This document shows, one piece after another, positions 25,554 to 34,282 of a stretch of 64,000 nucleotides of DNA. The notes beneath the pieces are model-generated. The model searched no databases. It saw nothing but the letters and a program-made list of their open reading frames with translations, and had not been told where the DNA came from. Numbering within the stretch: position 1 is the stretch's first letter; each line of letters begins with the position of its first letter. This stretch comes from JABDIP01 sp965250245 (GTDB lineage: Bacteria; Pseudomonadota; Alphaproteobacteria; DSM-16000; Inquilinaceae), in assembly GCA_965250245.1 (NCBI GenBank), contig OZ252296.1:1860001-1924000 (forward strand). The letters are read 5' to 3'. Both the position numbers and the translations under genes were made by a program.

Positions 25554-26471
25554 CTAGCGGCGGATCGTCAGGTCCGGGAAGCGCTGGCCGACGATGTCGC
25601 GGATCAGGGCGGCGATGTCCTCGAATTGCGGCCCGCCATGGGCGCCGGCGGGCCAGACCATGCCGATGTTGCGGTTGAGGGATTCGTCCGCCAGTTTCAG
25701 AACGGCGACCTCGCCGCGGCCGGCGATTTCCGAGTGCACGTAGAGGGCCGGCAGGACCGCAAGCCCGACCCCCATGCCGGCCATCTGGCGCAGGGTGTCC
25801 AGGCTGGTGCCCTCATAGTCGCGCAGCAGGGTCGCGCCGAACGCCTCGCACAGGTCGCGGACCTGCTCATGCAGATGGTGGCCGGGCTCCAGGGCCAGCA
25901 GGTGCTCTCCCTGCAGGTCCGTGGTTGCCACCCGCTTCTTCCGCGCCAGCGGATGGTCCGGCGCGGCGGCGACCGCCAGCGGTTCGGTGAACAGCGGCTT
26001 GACAACGACGCCACCGCCCACCGGCAAGGGCGACAACAGGAAATCGAACGCGTCCTCGTGCAGCCGGGCCAGCAGGGTGCGCGGCATGCCTTCCCGCACA
26101 TGCAGCTTCAGGTCCGGGAAGCGCTTGTGCAGCGCCGGCACCACATAGGGCAGGAGATAGGGTCCCAGAGTCGGCGGCACCCCGAGCCGGACCGTGCCGG
26201 CCAGGCCGTGCTGGGCGCTGGCGGCGAGCGACCGGATGCCGCGCACCTCCTCCTGGATGCGCCGCGCCCGCTCCGCCACCTCGCGGCCGATCGGGGTCAG
26301 CGACACGGATTTGCCGCGCCGGTCCACCAGCCGCACGCCCAGCGTCTTTTCCAGCACGTTGAGCTGCACGCTGAGCGTCGGCTGGGTTACGTGCACGCGT
26401 TCCGCCGCCCGCCGGAAATGGCGCTCATCGGCCAGGGCCGTCAGGTAGCTCAACTGCCGCAGGGTCGGCAT
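25554..26471 (-). CDS. LysR-family regulator, OxyR-like, 305 aa
   Basis: The HTH region MPTLRQLSYLTALADERHF, then RAAERVHVTQPTLSVQLNVLE, and the PBP-like domain GTVRLGVPPTLGPYLLPYVVP place it in the OxyR/HpkR-like group. The two OxyR redox Cys are not both apparent (one Cys in RDLCEAFG only), so peroxide sensing by a disulfide is unlikely. ATG 26471 aligns to the family start; a TTG at 26483 is possible. It is divergent from the coiled-coil/isocitrate dehydrogenase operon across 122 bp. Confidence 0.87.
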   Translation of the reverse strand: MPTLRQLSYLTALADERHFRRAAERVHVTQPTLSVQLNVLEKTLGVRLVDRRGKSVSLTPIGREVAERARRIQEEVRGIRSLAASAQHGLAGTVRLGVPPTLGPYLLPYVVPALHKRFPDLKLHVREGMPRTLLARLHEDAFDFLLSPLPVGGGVVVKPLFTEPLAVAAAPDHPLARKKRVATTDLQGEHLLALEPGHHLHEQVRDLCEAFGATLLRDYEGTSLDTLRQMAGMGVGLAVLPALYVHSEIAGRGEVAVLKLADESLNRNIGMVWPAGAHGGPQFEDIAALIRDIVGQRFPDLTIRR

Positions 26472-26593
26472 GGCATCATCCAAGATCGATTGAGATTTTC
26501 TATCAAACTGACTTTGGTCTTTCGATTGGACTAATCAAGCCCGCCGCGCCATCTGCCCAGTGATATCCACTGAGGAAAGGAAGGCGGCGAGAG

Positions 26594-27370
26594 ATGGTGT
26601 GGAGGTTCCTGAAGCATTACGGGGTCGCGAAGGCCAACGAGGTGTTGGACGAGTTCGCCCAGTCGGTGGTGGCCTTCGACCCGGCGTCGGCCAGCAAGGC
26701 CGAGGTCGCCGGCATGGAGGAGGAGCTGGCCCGGCTCGGCCACCGGCTGGTCGAGGCCGAGCAGGAGGTCCGGCGCGAGCATGGCGAGACCAGGCAGTTG
26801 GAGACGACCTATGCCGAGCTGCTGTCCGCCGCCCGGATCGTCGAGGACGAGCTGGCCGGGATCGAGGAACCCATGGCGCGCGCCGACAAGGAGGCGACGC
26901 TGGAGACCATCGTCGTCGAGCTGGAGCGGCTGAAGCCGGAGATCGAGCGCGAGGCGGCCGAGGACCAGGAGGTTGAGGCCTGGCGGGCCGAGCTGCGGCG
27001 CGCCTATGAGGAGCTGGCCGGCAAGATCCGCACTGCCCGCAGCGACCTGCAATCGGCCCGCCGGCAGATGGACATGGCCAAGCTGCAGCACCAGCGCGCG
27101 GAGATGCGCGGCGGCCTTGGCACCACCTTGTCCACCCTGTCGACGGCACTGGACGCCATGAACCGGGAGACCGCCCGCGTGCGGTCCGAGACCGAGGTGC
27201 TGAAGATGCGGGCCGACGTGATGGGCGGCGAGCGCATCACCCACCGGCCCGGCGTGTCCGAGGCCCTGGCCAAGGCGCGCGGACAGTCCCGCGCCTCCGG
27301 CCGGTCCCTGTCGAGCCGGCTGTCGGCGCTGGCGCCGGCGGCGCCCGTGCCGACCATCGCGGCGGAGTAG
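26594..27370 (+). CDS. Coiled-coil protein, PspA-like in layout, 258 aa
   Basis: After ~30 residues (MVWRFLKHYGVAKANEVLDE) almost all of residues 45-215 is predicted coiled coil rich in Glu, Ala, Leu and Arg, and a Ser/Ala/Pro tail follows. An amphipathic N-terminal helix followed by a long coiled coil recalls PspA/IM30 membrane-remodelling proteins, but no sequence motif clinches it. The ribosome site AAGGAAGG lies just upstream. The stop is 5 bp before isocitrate dehydrogenase, so the two are co-transcribed. Confidence 0.6.
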   Translation: MVWRFLKHYGVAKANEVLDEFAQSVVAFDPASASKAEVAGMEEELARLGHRLVEAEQEVRREHGETRQLETTYAELLSAARIVEDELAGIEEPMARADKEATLETIVVELERLKPEIEREAAEDQEVEAWRAELRRAYEELAGKIRTARSDLQSARRQMDMAKLQHQRAEMRGGLGTTLSTLSTALDAMNRETARVRSETEVLKMRADVMGGERITHRPGVSEALAKARGQSRASGRSLSSRLSALAPAAPVPTIAAE

Positions 27371-27375
27371 CGGCC

Positions 27376-28905
27376 ATGCGTCTGGACATGCTCGCGACCG
27401 AAGGCGTCGGCGTCAGCTACGCGGAGCCGGCCTTCGACTCCACCGACCTGCATGGCGCCATCGCCGCCGACAAGACGGCGGTGGTGGCGATCCCGGGCGA
27501 CGGCATCGGCCCGGAGATCATGGCCGCCGCCCGGCGGGTGATCGAGGCCGCCTATCCGTTCATCGACTGGCAGGAGCACCAGGCCGGTGCCCAGGTCTTC
27601 TCTGCCGGCATCGCGTCCGGCGTGCCGGCGGACACCATCGACGCGGTCGCCGATGCCGGCATCGTGCTGAAGGCGCCGCTGGAGACGCCGATCGGCCATG
27701 GCGGCAAGAGCGCCAATGTCACCCTGCGCAAGATGTTCGAGCTGTACGGCAACATCCGGCCGGCCCGGACCCTGCCCGGCGTGCCCACGCGCTTCGCCGA
27801 CCCGGGCGTCGATCTGGTGATCGTGCGGGAGAACGTCGAGGACCTGTATGCCGGCATCGAGCACATGCAGACCCCGGACGTGGCCCAGTGCCTGAAGCTG
27901 GTGACCCGGCCCGGCAGCGAGAAGATCGCCCGGCTGGCATTCGCCCTGGCCAAGGCAGAGGGGCGCGGCCAGGTGCATTGCGCCACCAAGGCCAACATCC
28001 TGAAGCTGACCGAGGGGCTGTTCAAATCGGCCTTCGAGGAGGTCGCGGCGGCCCATCCGGACATCGCCGCGCGTCACATCCTGGTCGACAATTGCGCGCA
28101 CCAGATGGTGCTGGCGCCCGAGGCGTTCGACGTCATCGTCACCACCAACATGAACGGCGACATCCTGAGCGACATCGCCGCCGGGCTGGTCGGCGGGCTG
28201 GGCTTCGCGCCCAGTGCGAACATCGGCGAGCACGTCGCGATGTTCGAGGCGGTGCATGGCACCGCGCCGGACATCGCCGGTCAGGGCGTCGCCAACCCGA
28301 CCGCGCTGATCCTCTCCGGCGCCATGCTGCTGCGGCACATCGGTGCCGCCGGCGCGGCCGACGCCGTGGAGAACGCGCTCTACGACGTGCTGGAGGAGGG
28401 GCGATACGTCACCGCCGACATCGCCGGGCGCCACAAGCCGGCCTCCACGGCCGATTTCGCGGCGGCGATCGCGGACCGCATCGACCCGGTTCCCGATGCC
28501 GCCTGGTCGAACCCGAGCGGCGGGCTGGTCTGGGCCGGACCGTCGCGCACGGCACGGCTCGACCCACGGCGGGAGTTCGACGGGCTGGATGTGTTCGTCG
28601 AGTGGGTCGGGCCGGTCGACGAGCTGGCCAGCCGGTTGAAGGCGGCCTGCACCGCCACCCGCTTCGACCTGGCGATGATCTCCAACCGCGGCACCCTGGT
28701 CTATCCGGAAAGCCGCGGCATCGCCGACACGGTCGACCATTGGCGCTGCCGCTTCGTGTATCGCGGCGTCGAGGCGACGGACCTGCAATCGGCGATCTGC
28801 CACCTGCTGGCGCGGGTCTCGCGGGTCGCCTCCTGGATGCATGTCGAGCGGCTGCAGCGCTTCGACGGGCAGCCGGCCTATACCCTGGCCCAGGGGCAGG
28901 CATAG
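27376..28905 (+). CDS. icd: Isocitrate dehydrogenase, Thermus/alphaproteobacterial long type, 509 aa
   Basis: The N-terminal ~350 residues are a beta-decarboxylating dehydrogenase core: VAIPGDGIGPEIM, YGNIRPARTLPGV, VIVRENVEDLYAGIEH, TKANILKLTEGLF, MNGDILSDIAAG and EAVHGTAPDIAGQG. A C-terminal ~140-residue extension after residue ~370 (with LDVFVEWVGP) marks the clade found in Thermus and alphaproteobacteria. It converts isocitrate to 2-oxoglutarate in the TCA cycle. A start further in, near TAVVAIPGDG, would give a shorter N-terminus. Its place 5 bp after a coiled-coil gene and before a DUF465 gene is unusual. Confidence 0.85.
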   Translation: MRLDMLATEGVGVSYAEPAFDSTDLHGAIAADKTAVVAIPGDGIGPEIMAAARRVIEAAYPFIDWQEHQAGAQVFSAGIASGVPADTIDAVADAGIVLKAPLETPIGHGGKSANVTLRKMFELYGNIRPARTLPGVPTRFADPGVDLVIVRENVEDLYAGIEHMQTPDVAQCLKLVTRPGSEKIARLAFALAKAEGRGQVHCATKANILKLTEGLFKSAFEEVAAAHPDIAARHILVDNCAHQMVLAPEAFDVIVTTNMNGDILSDIAAGLVGGLGFAPSANIGEHVAMFEAVHGTAPDIAGQGVANPTALILSGAMLLRHIGAAGAADAVENALYDVLEEGRYVTADIAGRHKPASTADFAAAIADRIDPVPDAAWSNPSGGLVWAGPSRTARLDPRREFDGLDVFVEWVGPVDELASRLKAACTATRFDLAMISNRGTLVYPESRGIADTVDHWRCRFVYRGVEATDLQSAICHLLARVSRVASWMHVERLQRFDGQPAYTLAQGQA

Positions 28906-28953
28906 ATGATCGCAGGGTTGAGACAGGCACATTTCGAGTTTGGGAGACGGGAA

Positions 28954-29160
28954 ATGGAAAGACGCTTGAACGCGCTGTTACTCCGCCACGCAAGGCTGGA
29001 ACGTCAATTGCGCAACGAGGTCCGGGGGCCGTTCCGCGACGGCCTCGCGATCCAGCGGCTGAAGCGCCTGAAGCTGCGGGTCAAGGACGAGATGGCCCTG
29101 ATGAAGGGCGTGATGCGCACGGTGCGCATGCCGGAGTCCCCCCGGCAGGGACCGGTCTGA
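28954..29160 (+). CDS. DUF465 / YdcH-family small protein, 68 aa
   Basis: ATG 28954 (MERRLNALL) follows GGGAGACGGG. The upstream in-frame ATG at 28906 directly abuts the icd stop and lacks family similarity. The pattern RHARLERQLRNEVRGPFRD, then LKRLKLRVKDEMALMK matches the short helical-hairpin YdcH/DUF465 family, of unknown function. It probably shares the icd transcript. Confidence 0.75.
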   Translation: MERRLNALLLRHARLERQLRNEVRGPFRDGLAIQRLKRLKLRVKDEMALMKGVMRTVRMPESPRQGPV

Positions 29161-29172
29161 AGCCGGTCAATC

Positions 29173-29202
29173 GGGGCGGCCCCGGCCGCCCCGTTCGCAT
29201 TT
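29173..29202 (+). terminator. Possible terminator after the icd operon
   Basis: GGGGCGGCC (29173-29181) can pair with GGCCGCCCC (29184-29192), with a short T-containing tail GTTCGCATTT. The loop is tight and the T-run weak. Confidence 0.4.
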
Positions 29203-29232
29203 CCCCCGGAACGAATTGAAGGCCGACCCTGA

Positions 29233-30444
29233 ATGATTGCCCGGCTCCAAACCCGCGTGAACGAATTCTTCCAGCACGACACCGCCGGCGGGTTGGTGCT
29301 GATGGCCGCCGCACTGGCGGCCTTGCTCGTCAACAACTCACCCTTGAGCGCGCTCTATGAGGGGCTGCTGGACATGCCGATCGTCGTGCAGGTCGGGCCG
29401 CTGGAGATCGCCAAGCCGCTGCTGCTCTGGGTCAATGACGGGTTGATGGTGATCTTCTTTTTCCTGATCGGGCTGGAGATCAAGCGGGAGATCGTGGAGG
29501 GCGAGCTGTCGTCCTTCGACCGCGCCGCGCTGCCGCTGGTGGCGGCGGTCGGCGGCATGGCGGTGCCGGCGGCGATCTTCGCGGCGATCAACTGGGGCGA
29601 CCCGACCACGCTGGACGGCTGGGCCATCCCGGCCGCCACCGACATCGCCTTCGCGCTCGGCATCCTGGCGCTGCTGGGGCCGCGGGTGCCGGTGGCGCTG
29701 AAGGTGCTGCTGCTGGCGGTCGCCATCATCGACGATCTGGGCGCCATCATCATCATCGCGCTGTTCTACACCGACAGCGTGTCGCTCATCTCGCTGGCGA
29801 TCGGCGCCGTCGGCCTGTCGATCCTGATGATCCTCAACCGCCGCGGCGTGATGAAGGTGGCACCCTATGTGGTGGTCGGCACGATCATCTGGGTCTGCGT
29901 CCTGAAATCCGGCGTGCACGCCACCCTGGCCGGCGTGCTGATCGCGCTGACCATCCCGCTGCGGCCCAGGCCCGGCGTGACGCTGGAGCCGCCGCTGAAG
30001 CGGGTCGAGCACGGGCTGCACCCCTGGGTCGCGTTCTGCGTGCTGCCGATCTTCGCCTTCGCCAATGCCGGCGTGGCGCTGGGCGGGATGCAGGTCGCCG
30101 ACCTGATCGCGCCGCTGCCGCTGGGCATCGCGCTCGGCCTGTTCCTCGGCAAGCAGATCGGTGTGCTGTCGTTCAGCTGGCTGGGTGCGCGCGCCGGCAT
30201 CTGCCGCCTGCCCGAAGGCGTGCACTGGCTGCATGTCTACGGCGTCGCCTGCCTGACCGGGGTCGGCTTCACCATGAGCCTGTTCATCGGCACCCTGGCC
30301 TTCGACAGCCCCGAGCTTCTCAACGCGGTGCGCCTGGGCGTGCTGATGGGATCGATCCTGTCCGGGGTGGTCGGCTTCCTGGTGCTGCAACGCGCGCTCG
30401 GCAAGCCGGCCGGGCCCGAGGCCCGGCCGCTGCCGGCGGTCTGA
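29233..30444 (+). CDS. nhaA: Na+/H+ antiporter NhaA, 403 aa
   Basis: A full-length inner-membrane antiporter with ~12 helices. The family landmarks are FFQHDTAGGLVLMAAALAAL (start), VNDGLMVIFFFLIGLEIKRE, PAATDIAFALGILALLG (helix IV, including the TD crossing) and AIIDDLGAIIIIA, with the ion-binding Asp pair (DD) in helix V. It exchanges external H+ for cytoplasmic Na+, in keeping with a saline habitat. It follows the icd operon and is convergent with the dienelactone hydrolase gene 10 bp away. Confidence 0.95.
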   Translation: MIARLQTRVNEFFQHDTAGGLVLMAAALAALLVNNSPLSALYEGLLDMPIVVQVGPLEIAKPLLLWVNDGLMVIFFFLIGLEIKREIVEGELSSFDRAALPLVAAVGGMAVPAAIFAAINWGDPTTLDGWAIPAATDIAFALGILALLGPRVPVALKVLLLAVAIIDDLGAIIIIALFYTDSVSLISLAIGAVGLSILMILNRRGVMKVAPYVVVGTIIWVCVLKSGVHATLAGVLIALTIPLRPRPGVTLEPPLKRVEHGLHPWVAFCVLPIFAFANAGVALGGMQVADLIAPLPLGIALGLFLGKQIGVLSFSWLGARAGICRLPEGVHWLHVYGVACLTGVGFTMSLFIGTLAFDSPELLNAVRLGVLMGSILSGVVGFLVLQRALGKPAGPEARPLPAV

Positions 30445-30454
30445 GGCGGTTCGC

Positions 30455-31315
30455 CTAGGACAGGTGCTCGTTGAAGAACGCCAGGGTGCGGTTCCAGGCG
30501 AGTTCCGCCGCTTCCGGATCGTAGCGCGCCTCTGACGTGTCGTTGTGGAAGGCGTGGTTGACGCCGTCATACATGTGCATGACGTAGGGCGTGCCGGCGG
30601 CCTCCAGCGCCGCCTGGAAGTCCGGGATGCCGGCATTGATGCGCTCGTCCAGGCCGGCGTAGTGCAGCATCATCGGCGTGGTGACGCCGGCCACGTCGTC
30701 GGCGTCCAGGACCCGGCCGTAGAAGGCGACCGACGCGTCGATCTCCGCATCGCTGGCGGCGAGCTGGTTGGCCTGGCCACCGCCCCAGCAGAAGCCGACC
30801 ACGCCGACCCGGCCATTGGTGTCGCGATGGTCCTTGATGAACGCGGCGGCGGCGGTGGAGATCTCCAGAACCGTGTCGGCATCCAGGTCGCGGATCATCT
30901 CGCGCGCCTGATCCGGATCGCGCGGGGTGCCGCCGGCGACCGACAGGTAGTCCGGCGCCATCGCCAGGTATCCGGCCAGCGCCGCGCGCCGGGTCACGTC
31001 GCGGATATGCGGGTTCAGGCCGCGGTTCTCATGGATCACCACGATACCCGGCGAGCCGCCGGAGGTCCCGGCCCGGCGCACCAGATAGCCGGTGATCGGA
31101 TCGCCGCCGGCGTCGAAGGTGACGGTCCGCGGGTTCACCCGGCGGTCGGTCGGCGCGATGACCGCGGCCTTGGCGCTGCTCGCTTCCAACAGCGGCAGCA
31201 GCGCCGTCGCGGCCGCGGCACCGCCGGCGAGCACCGTCAGGCGCTCCATGAAGGACCGGCGGTCGAGGGTTTCATGGGTGAATTCGTCGTAGAGGTCGAT
31301 GATCTCTTGTCGCAT
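30455..31315 (-). CDS. Dienelactone hydrolase-family protein with Tat-like leader, 286 aa
   Basis: An alpha/beta hydrolase: VGFCWGGGQANQLA supplies the nucleophile Cys, HYAGLDERIN the Asp and YDGVNHAFHN the His of the DLH triad. The first ~50 residues hold DRRSFMERLTVLAGGAAAATALL, a twin-arginine-like leader preceded by ~18 residues, so the enzyme may be exported, as in related YghX-type proteins. The true substrate is unknown. The start at 31315 is the only good ATG. Confidence 0.87.
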   Translation of the reverse strand: MRQEIIDLYDEFTHETLDRRSFMERLTVLAGGAAAATALLPLLEASSAKAAVIAPTDRRVNPRTVTFDAGGDPITGYLVRRAGTSGGSPGIVVIHENRGLNPHIRDVTRRAALAGYLAMAPDYLSVAGGTPRDPDQAREMIRDLDADTVLEISTAAAAFIKDHRDTNGRVGVVGFCWGGGQANQLAASDAEIDASVAFYGRVLDADDVAGVTTPMMLHYAGLDERINAGIPDFQAALEAAGTPYVMHMYDGVNHAFHNDTSEARYDPEAAELAWNRTLAFFNEHLS

Positions 31316-31383
31316 GGCGGCGGCACTCCGTCCGTTGCGAGGCGACGGATCGCGGTGCCGCCGGCTCGCGTTTCAGGCTGGAT

Positions 31384-31938
31384 TCAATGCGCCCCCTTCT
31401 TTGTCCACAGTATACGCTGAAAAACGCCGTCGCGGTTGAAAATCAGATGCTTAAGGGCGCCGAGCACATGCAGCGCCAGGAGCGGGACGATGGCATGGGA
31501 GGCAAATTCATGGACCTCCTCCAGCGCGTCGTTCACCCCGCGCATCACCGGCAGCGGGCTCGGCAGGCTGACCAGGCCGAAGACGTCGACGGGCTGGCCC
31601 ACGGTCCATTGCATCAGCGGACCGGTGATGATCAACGCCGCGATCATACCCAGCAGCCCCCATTGCACGATCCGCGACAGCAGCCGGATCGGACGCGGGG
31701 CGGGCGGCGGGGCCGGGCCGCGTTGGACCAGGCGCCACAGGATGCGGCCGCCCAGCACCACCACCGCGATGGCGCCGAGCGAAACGTGCAGCGCCAGCAT
31801 CTCGGTGCGTTCCGGACCGCGCGCCAGATCCTCGAGTTGCTCGCCGATCAGGAACAGGGCGACCACCAGGCCGGCGCCGGCCCAGTGGAACAGGATGGAC
31901 GGCCAGCCATAGGCTGACGGGGTGTCGTTGAAGGACAT
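31384..31938 (-). CDS. Cytochrome b561-family protein, 184 aa
   Basis: A four-helix di-heme membrane cytochrome. Candidate heme ligands are SILFHWAGAG, MLALHVSLGA and EVHEFASHAIVPLLALHVLGA. It carries electrons between quinone and periplasmic acceptors or superoxide in the YodB/CybB family. ATG 31938 begins MSFNDTPSAYGW; the 54 in-frame residues upstream look unlike protein. It is 68 bp downstream of the DLH start in the same direction, so it may be the second, later gene on the opposite promoter region. Confidence 0.88.
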   Translation of the reverse strand: MSFNDTPSAYGWPSILFHWAGAGLVVALFLIGEQLEDLARGPERTEMLALHVSLGAIAVVVLGGRILWRLVQRGPAPPPAPRPIRLLSRIVQWGLLGMIAALIITGPLMQWTVGQPVDVFGLVSLPSPLPVMRGVNDALEEVHEFASHAIVPLLALHVLGALKHLIFNRDGVFQRILWTKKGAH

Positions 31939-32175
31939 GGACGGAGTTCCCTCACTTTGGGTGTCGCTCCGTCCGCTTATTGCATGCGCCCGCCGCCAGA
32001 CTGTGCCGCAGTTGTAACAAGGCTTGTCAGCGTCCGGTGCCAGGCCGGATCCCAAAAAAAGCGCGCTGCACTCACCATTGGTTAATCGATTCCGCCTCAA
32101 TTAGCACCATTGCGTGCACGGTCCGGCCGCAGCCCCGTGACGCGTCGGCGCCCCATGATTTCTGGGACGGGAGCG

Positions 32176-34128
32176 ATGAGGATAGCGAACGCGTCGCAGG
32201 TCCTGCGATACAAGTTCGACAATTTCATTTCCAAGGGCGGCGGCTCGATCTTCTTCAGCCTGGTCCTGGCCTTCATCGCCATCCTGGTGCTGATCGGCGG
32301 CGTGCGCGCCGCCATCTTCAGCGTGTTTCCCGACGGCGCCGCGCCGTTCGACGACGTGCTGATGAATGTCTGGGTCACCTTCCTGCAGCTCACCGACCCC
32401 GGCAACATGGCCCAGGACATCCCGACCTCGCCGCAATACAAGGTGGCGGCGGTGGCGGCCGGGCTGTCTGGCGTGATCCTGCTGTCGATGCTGATCGCTG
32501 TGGTGACCACGGCCCTGGACCAGAAGCTCGACGAGCTCAAGCAGGGCCGGTCCAAGGTGATGGAATCCGGCCACACCCTGATCCTGGGCTGGAACGAGCG
32601 AGTCATCGAGATCATCCGCGAGCTGGTCATCGCCAATGAGAGCGAGCGCAAGCCGGCCATCGTCATCCTGTCCGAGCTGGACAAGGAGGAGATGGACACG
32701 ATCCTGCGCACCCGCGTGCCGAAGACCGGCAACACGCGCGTCATCACCCGTTCCGGCAACACCTCGCTGCTCGCCAACCTCCACCGGGTGACGGTGGAGG
32801 ATTGCAAATCGGTCATCGTCCTGGCGAGCTGCGGAGATGCCGCCACGCTGGAGGACAAGTCCGCCAGCGACGCCAAGGCCATCAAGACCGTGCTGGCCGT
32901 CGTCGCCGCCAAGCCGGACGACACGGACTTCAACATCGTCGCCGAGATCTTCGACGCCAAGAACCGCGATGTGGTGGAGAACATCGCGCCCGACGAGGTC
33001 CGGGCCATCGACGCGGAGGACATCCTTGCCAAGATCCTGGTGCAGACTTCGCGCACCAGCGGGCTGGCGGTGGTCTACAACGAGATCCTCTCCTTCGACG
33101 GCTCCGAGATGTACTTCCACGGCGCCGATTGGCGCGGCGCCAAGTTCTGGCACCTGCAGTACCATTTCGCCGACGGCGTGCCGATGGGCATCCGCAAGCC
33201 GGACGGCACGCTGATGATCAACCCGGATCCCACGACGGTGATGGAGGAGGGCGACGATATCCTGATCCTCGCCCAGGACGACTCCACCATCGAGTTCGGC
33301 CGGAGGCCGTTGATCAAGCCCGCGGAACATGCCGTGCGCAAGGCGCGGCTCGAGCCGCGGAAAGAGCGCAACCTGATCCTCGGCTGGAACCACAAGGCTG
33401 CGGTGTTCACCCGCGAGCTGGCCGACTACGTCCGGGACGAATCCGTGGTCAACATCGTCGTCGACGAACCGTCCGACGAAACCCGGAATGAGATCCAGGC
33501 GCTCAACCGGGAGCTCGACAGCCTGACGGTCAATCTCGCCGATGCCAGCGCCCTGTCGAAGGAGGTGCTGATCTCCCTCAACCCGTTCACCTACGACAAC
33601 ATCGTGATCCTCAGCCAGAACGGCAGCGCGGGCAATTCGGAGAAGACGGATTCGGAGACCATCATCATCCTGCTGCACCTGCGCGCGATCTTCGCGGCCA
33701 ATCCGGAGCAGGCGGGACGCACGGCGCTGCTGACCGAGGTGATGGATTCCGACAACCAGGAGCTCGTCTTCAAGGCCGGCGTGAACGACTTCATCATCTC
33801 CAACCGGCTGGTCAGCAACATGCTGGCCCAGATCAGCGAGGAGCCGGATCTGAAGGCCGTCTATGACAGCCTGTTCGAGGAGAGCGGCTCGGAGATCTAC
33901 CTGAAGCCCGCCTCGCTCTATTTCGAGACCCTGCCGGCCGAGGTGCGGTTCGCCGACCTGCTGGCGATCGCCAACAAGCGCCGCGAAATCTGCCTGGGGG
34001 TGCGCCAGGCTCGGCATGCCGGCGACCTGGAGGCCAATTTCGGCGTCAGCCTGGTGCCGCCCAAGGGCACGACCTACACGCTGAACGCGGACGATACCCT
34101 GGTGGTGGTCGCGGAAGACGATCTCTGA
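32176..34128 (+). CDS. CASTOR/POLLUX/SYM8-like ion channel protein, 650 aa
   Basis: The protein has one transmembrane helix near residue 20-45, a pore-like stretch (VLMNVWVTFLQLTDPGN) and a second helix at ~95-118 (SGVILLSMLIAVVTTAL). Two RCK-type Rossmann regions follow, starting ~130 (GHTLILGWNERVIEII) and ~398 (NLILGWNHKAAVFTREL). This is the layout of the plant nuclear-envelope channels CASTOR and POLLUX and their bacterial relatives. The ligand and ion are unknown; the plant channels conduct K+ or Ca2+. ATG 32176 is chosen because the upstream residues are Arg/Pro-rich. Confidence 0.85.
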   Translation: MRIANASQVLRYKFDNFISKGGGSIFFSLVLAFIAILVLIGGVRAAIFSVFPDGAAPFDDVLMNVWVTFLQLTDPGNMAQDIPTSPQYKVAAVAAGLSGVILLSMLIAVVTTALDQKLDELKQGRSKVMESGHTLILGWNERVIEIIRELVIANESERKPAIVILSELDKEEMDTILRTRVPKTGNTRVITRSGNTSLLANLHRVTVEDCKSVIVLASCGDAATLEDKSASDAKAIKTVLAVVAAKPDDTDFNIVAEIFDAKNRDVVENIAPDEVRAIDAEDILAKILVQTSRTSGLAVVYNEILSFDGSEMYFHGADWRGAKFWHLQYHFADGVPMGIRKPDGTLMINPDPTTVMEEGDDILILAQDDSTIEFGRRPLIKPAEHAVRKARLEPRKERNLILGWNHKAAVFTRELADYVRDESVVNIVVDEPSDETRNEIQALNRELDSLTVNLADASALSKEVLISLNPFTYDNIVILSQNGSAGNSEKTDSETIIILLHLRAIFAANPEQAGRTALLTEVMDSDNQELVFKAGVNDFIISNRLVSNMLAQISEEPDLKAVYDSLFEESGSEIYLKPASLYFETLPAEVRFADLLAIANKRREICLGVRQARHAGDLEANFGVSLVPPKGTTYTLNADDTLVVVAEDDL

Positions 34129-34164
34129 CGACCCTCGGCGCCGGGCCGCGTCAGAGCGCCACCC

Positions 34165-34194
34165 CTTGAAAAGTTCGGCTTTTGTTCCCATCTA
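34165..34194 (+). promoter_or_regulatory. Sigma-32 (heat-shock) promoter upstream of rpoH
   Basis: CTTGAAAA (34165-34172) and CCCATCTA (34187-34194) match the RpoH -35/-10 consensus with a 15-nt spacer. It is 88 bp before the rpoH ATG, pointing to autoregulation by its own product. Confidence 0.7.
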
Positions 34195-34282
34195 TGCTTA
34201 AGACCGGGAGTCTGCCGCGCGCCAAGGCGGCCGACCCCGGCCCGCCCAATGCGGCGGGACCGTGCAACAGTCTGGAGCATCG

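Noticed and set aside
32101..34191. 696-codon open frame antisense to the channel gene
   Set aside because: Same cause: codon-position GC bias opens long antisense frames.
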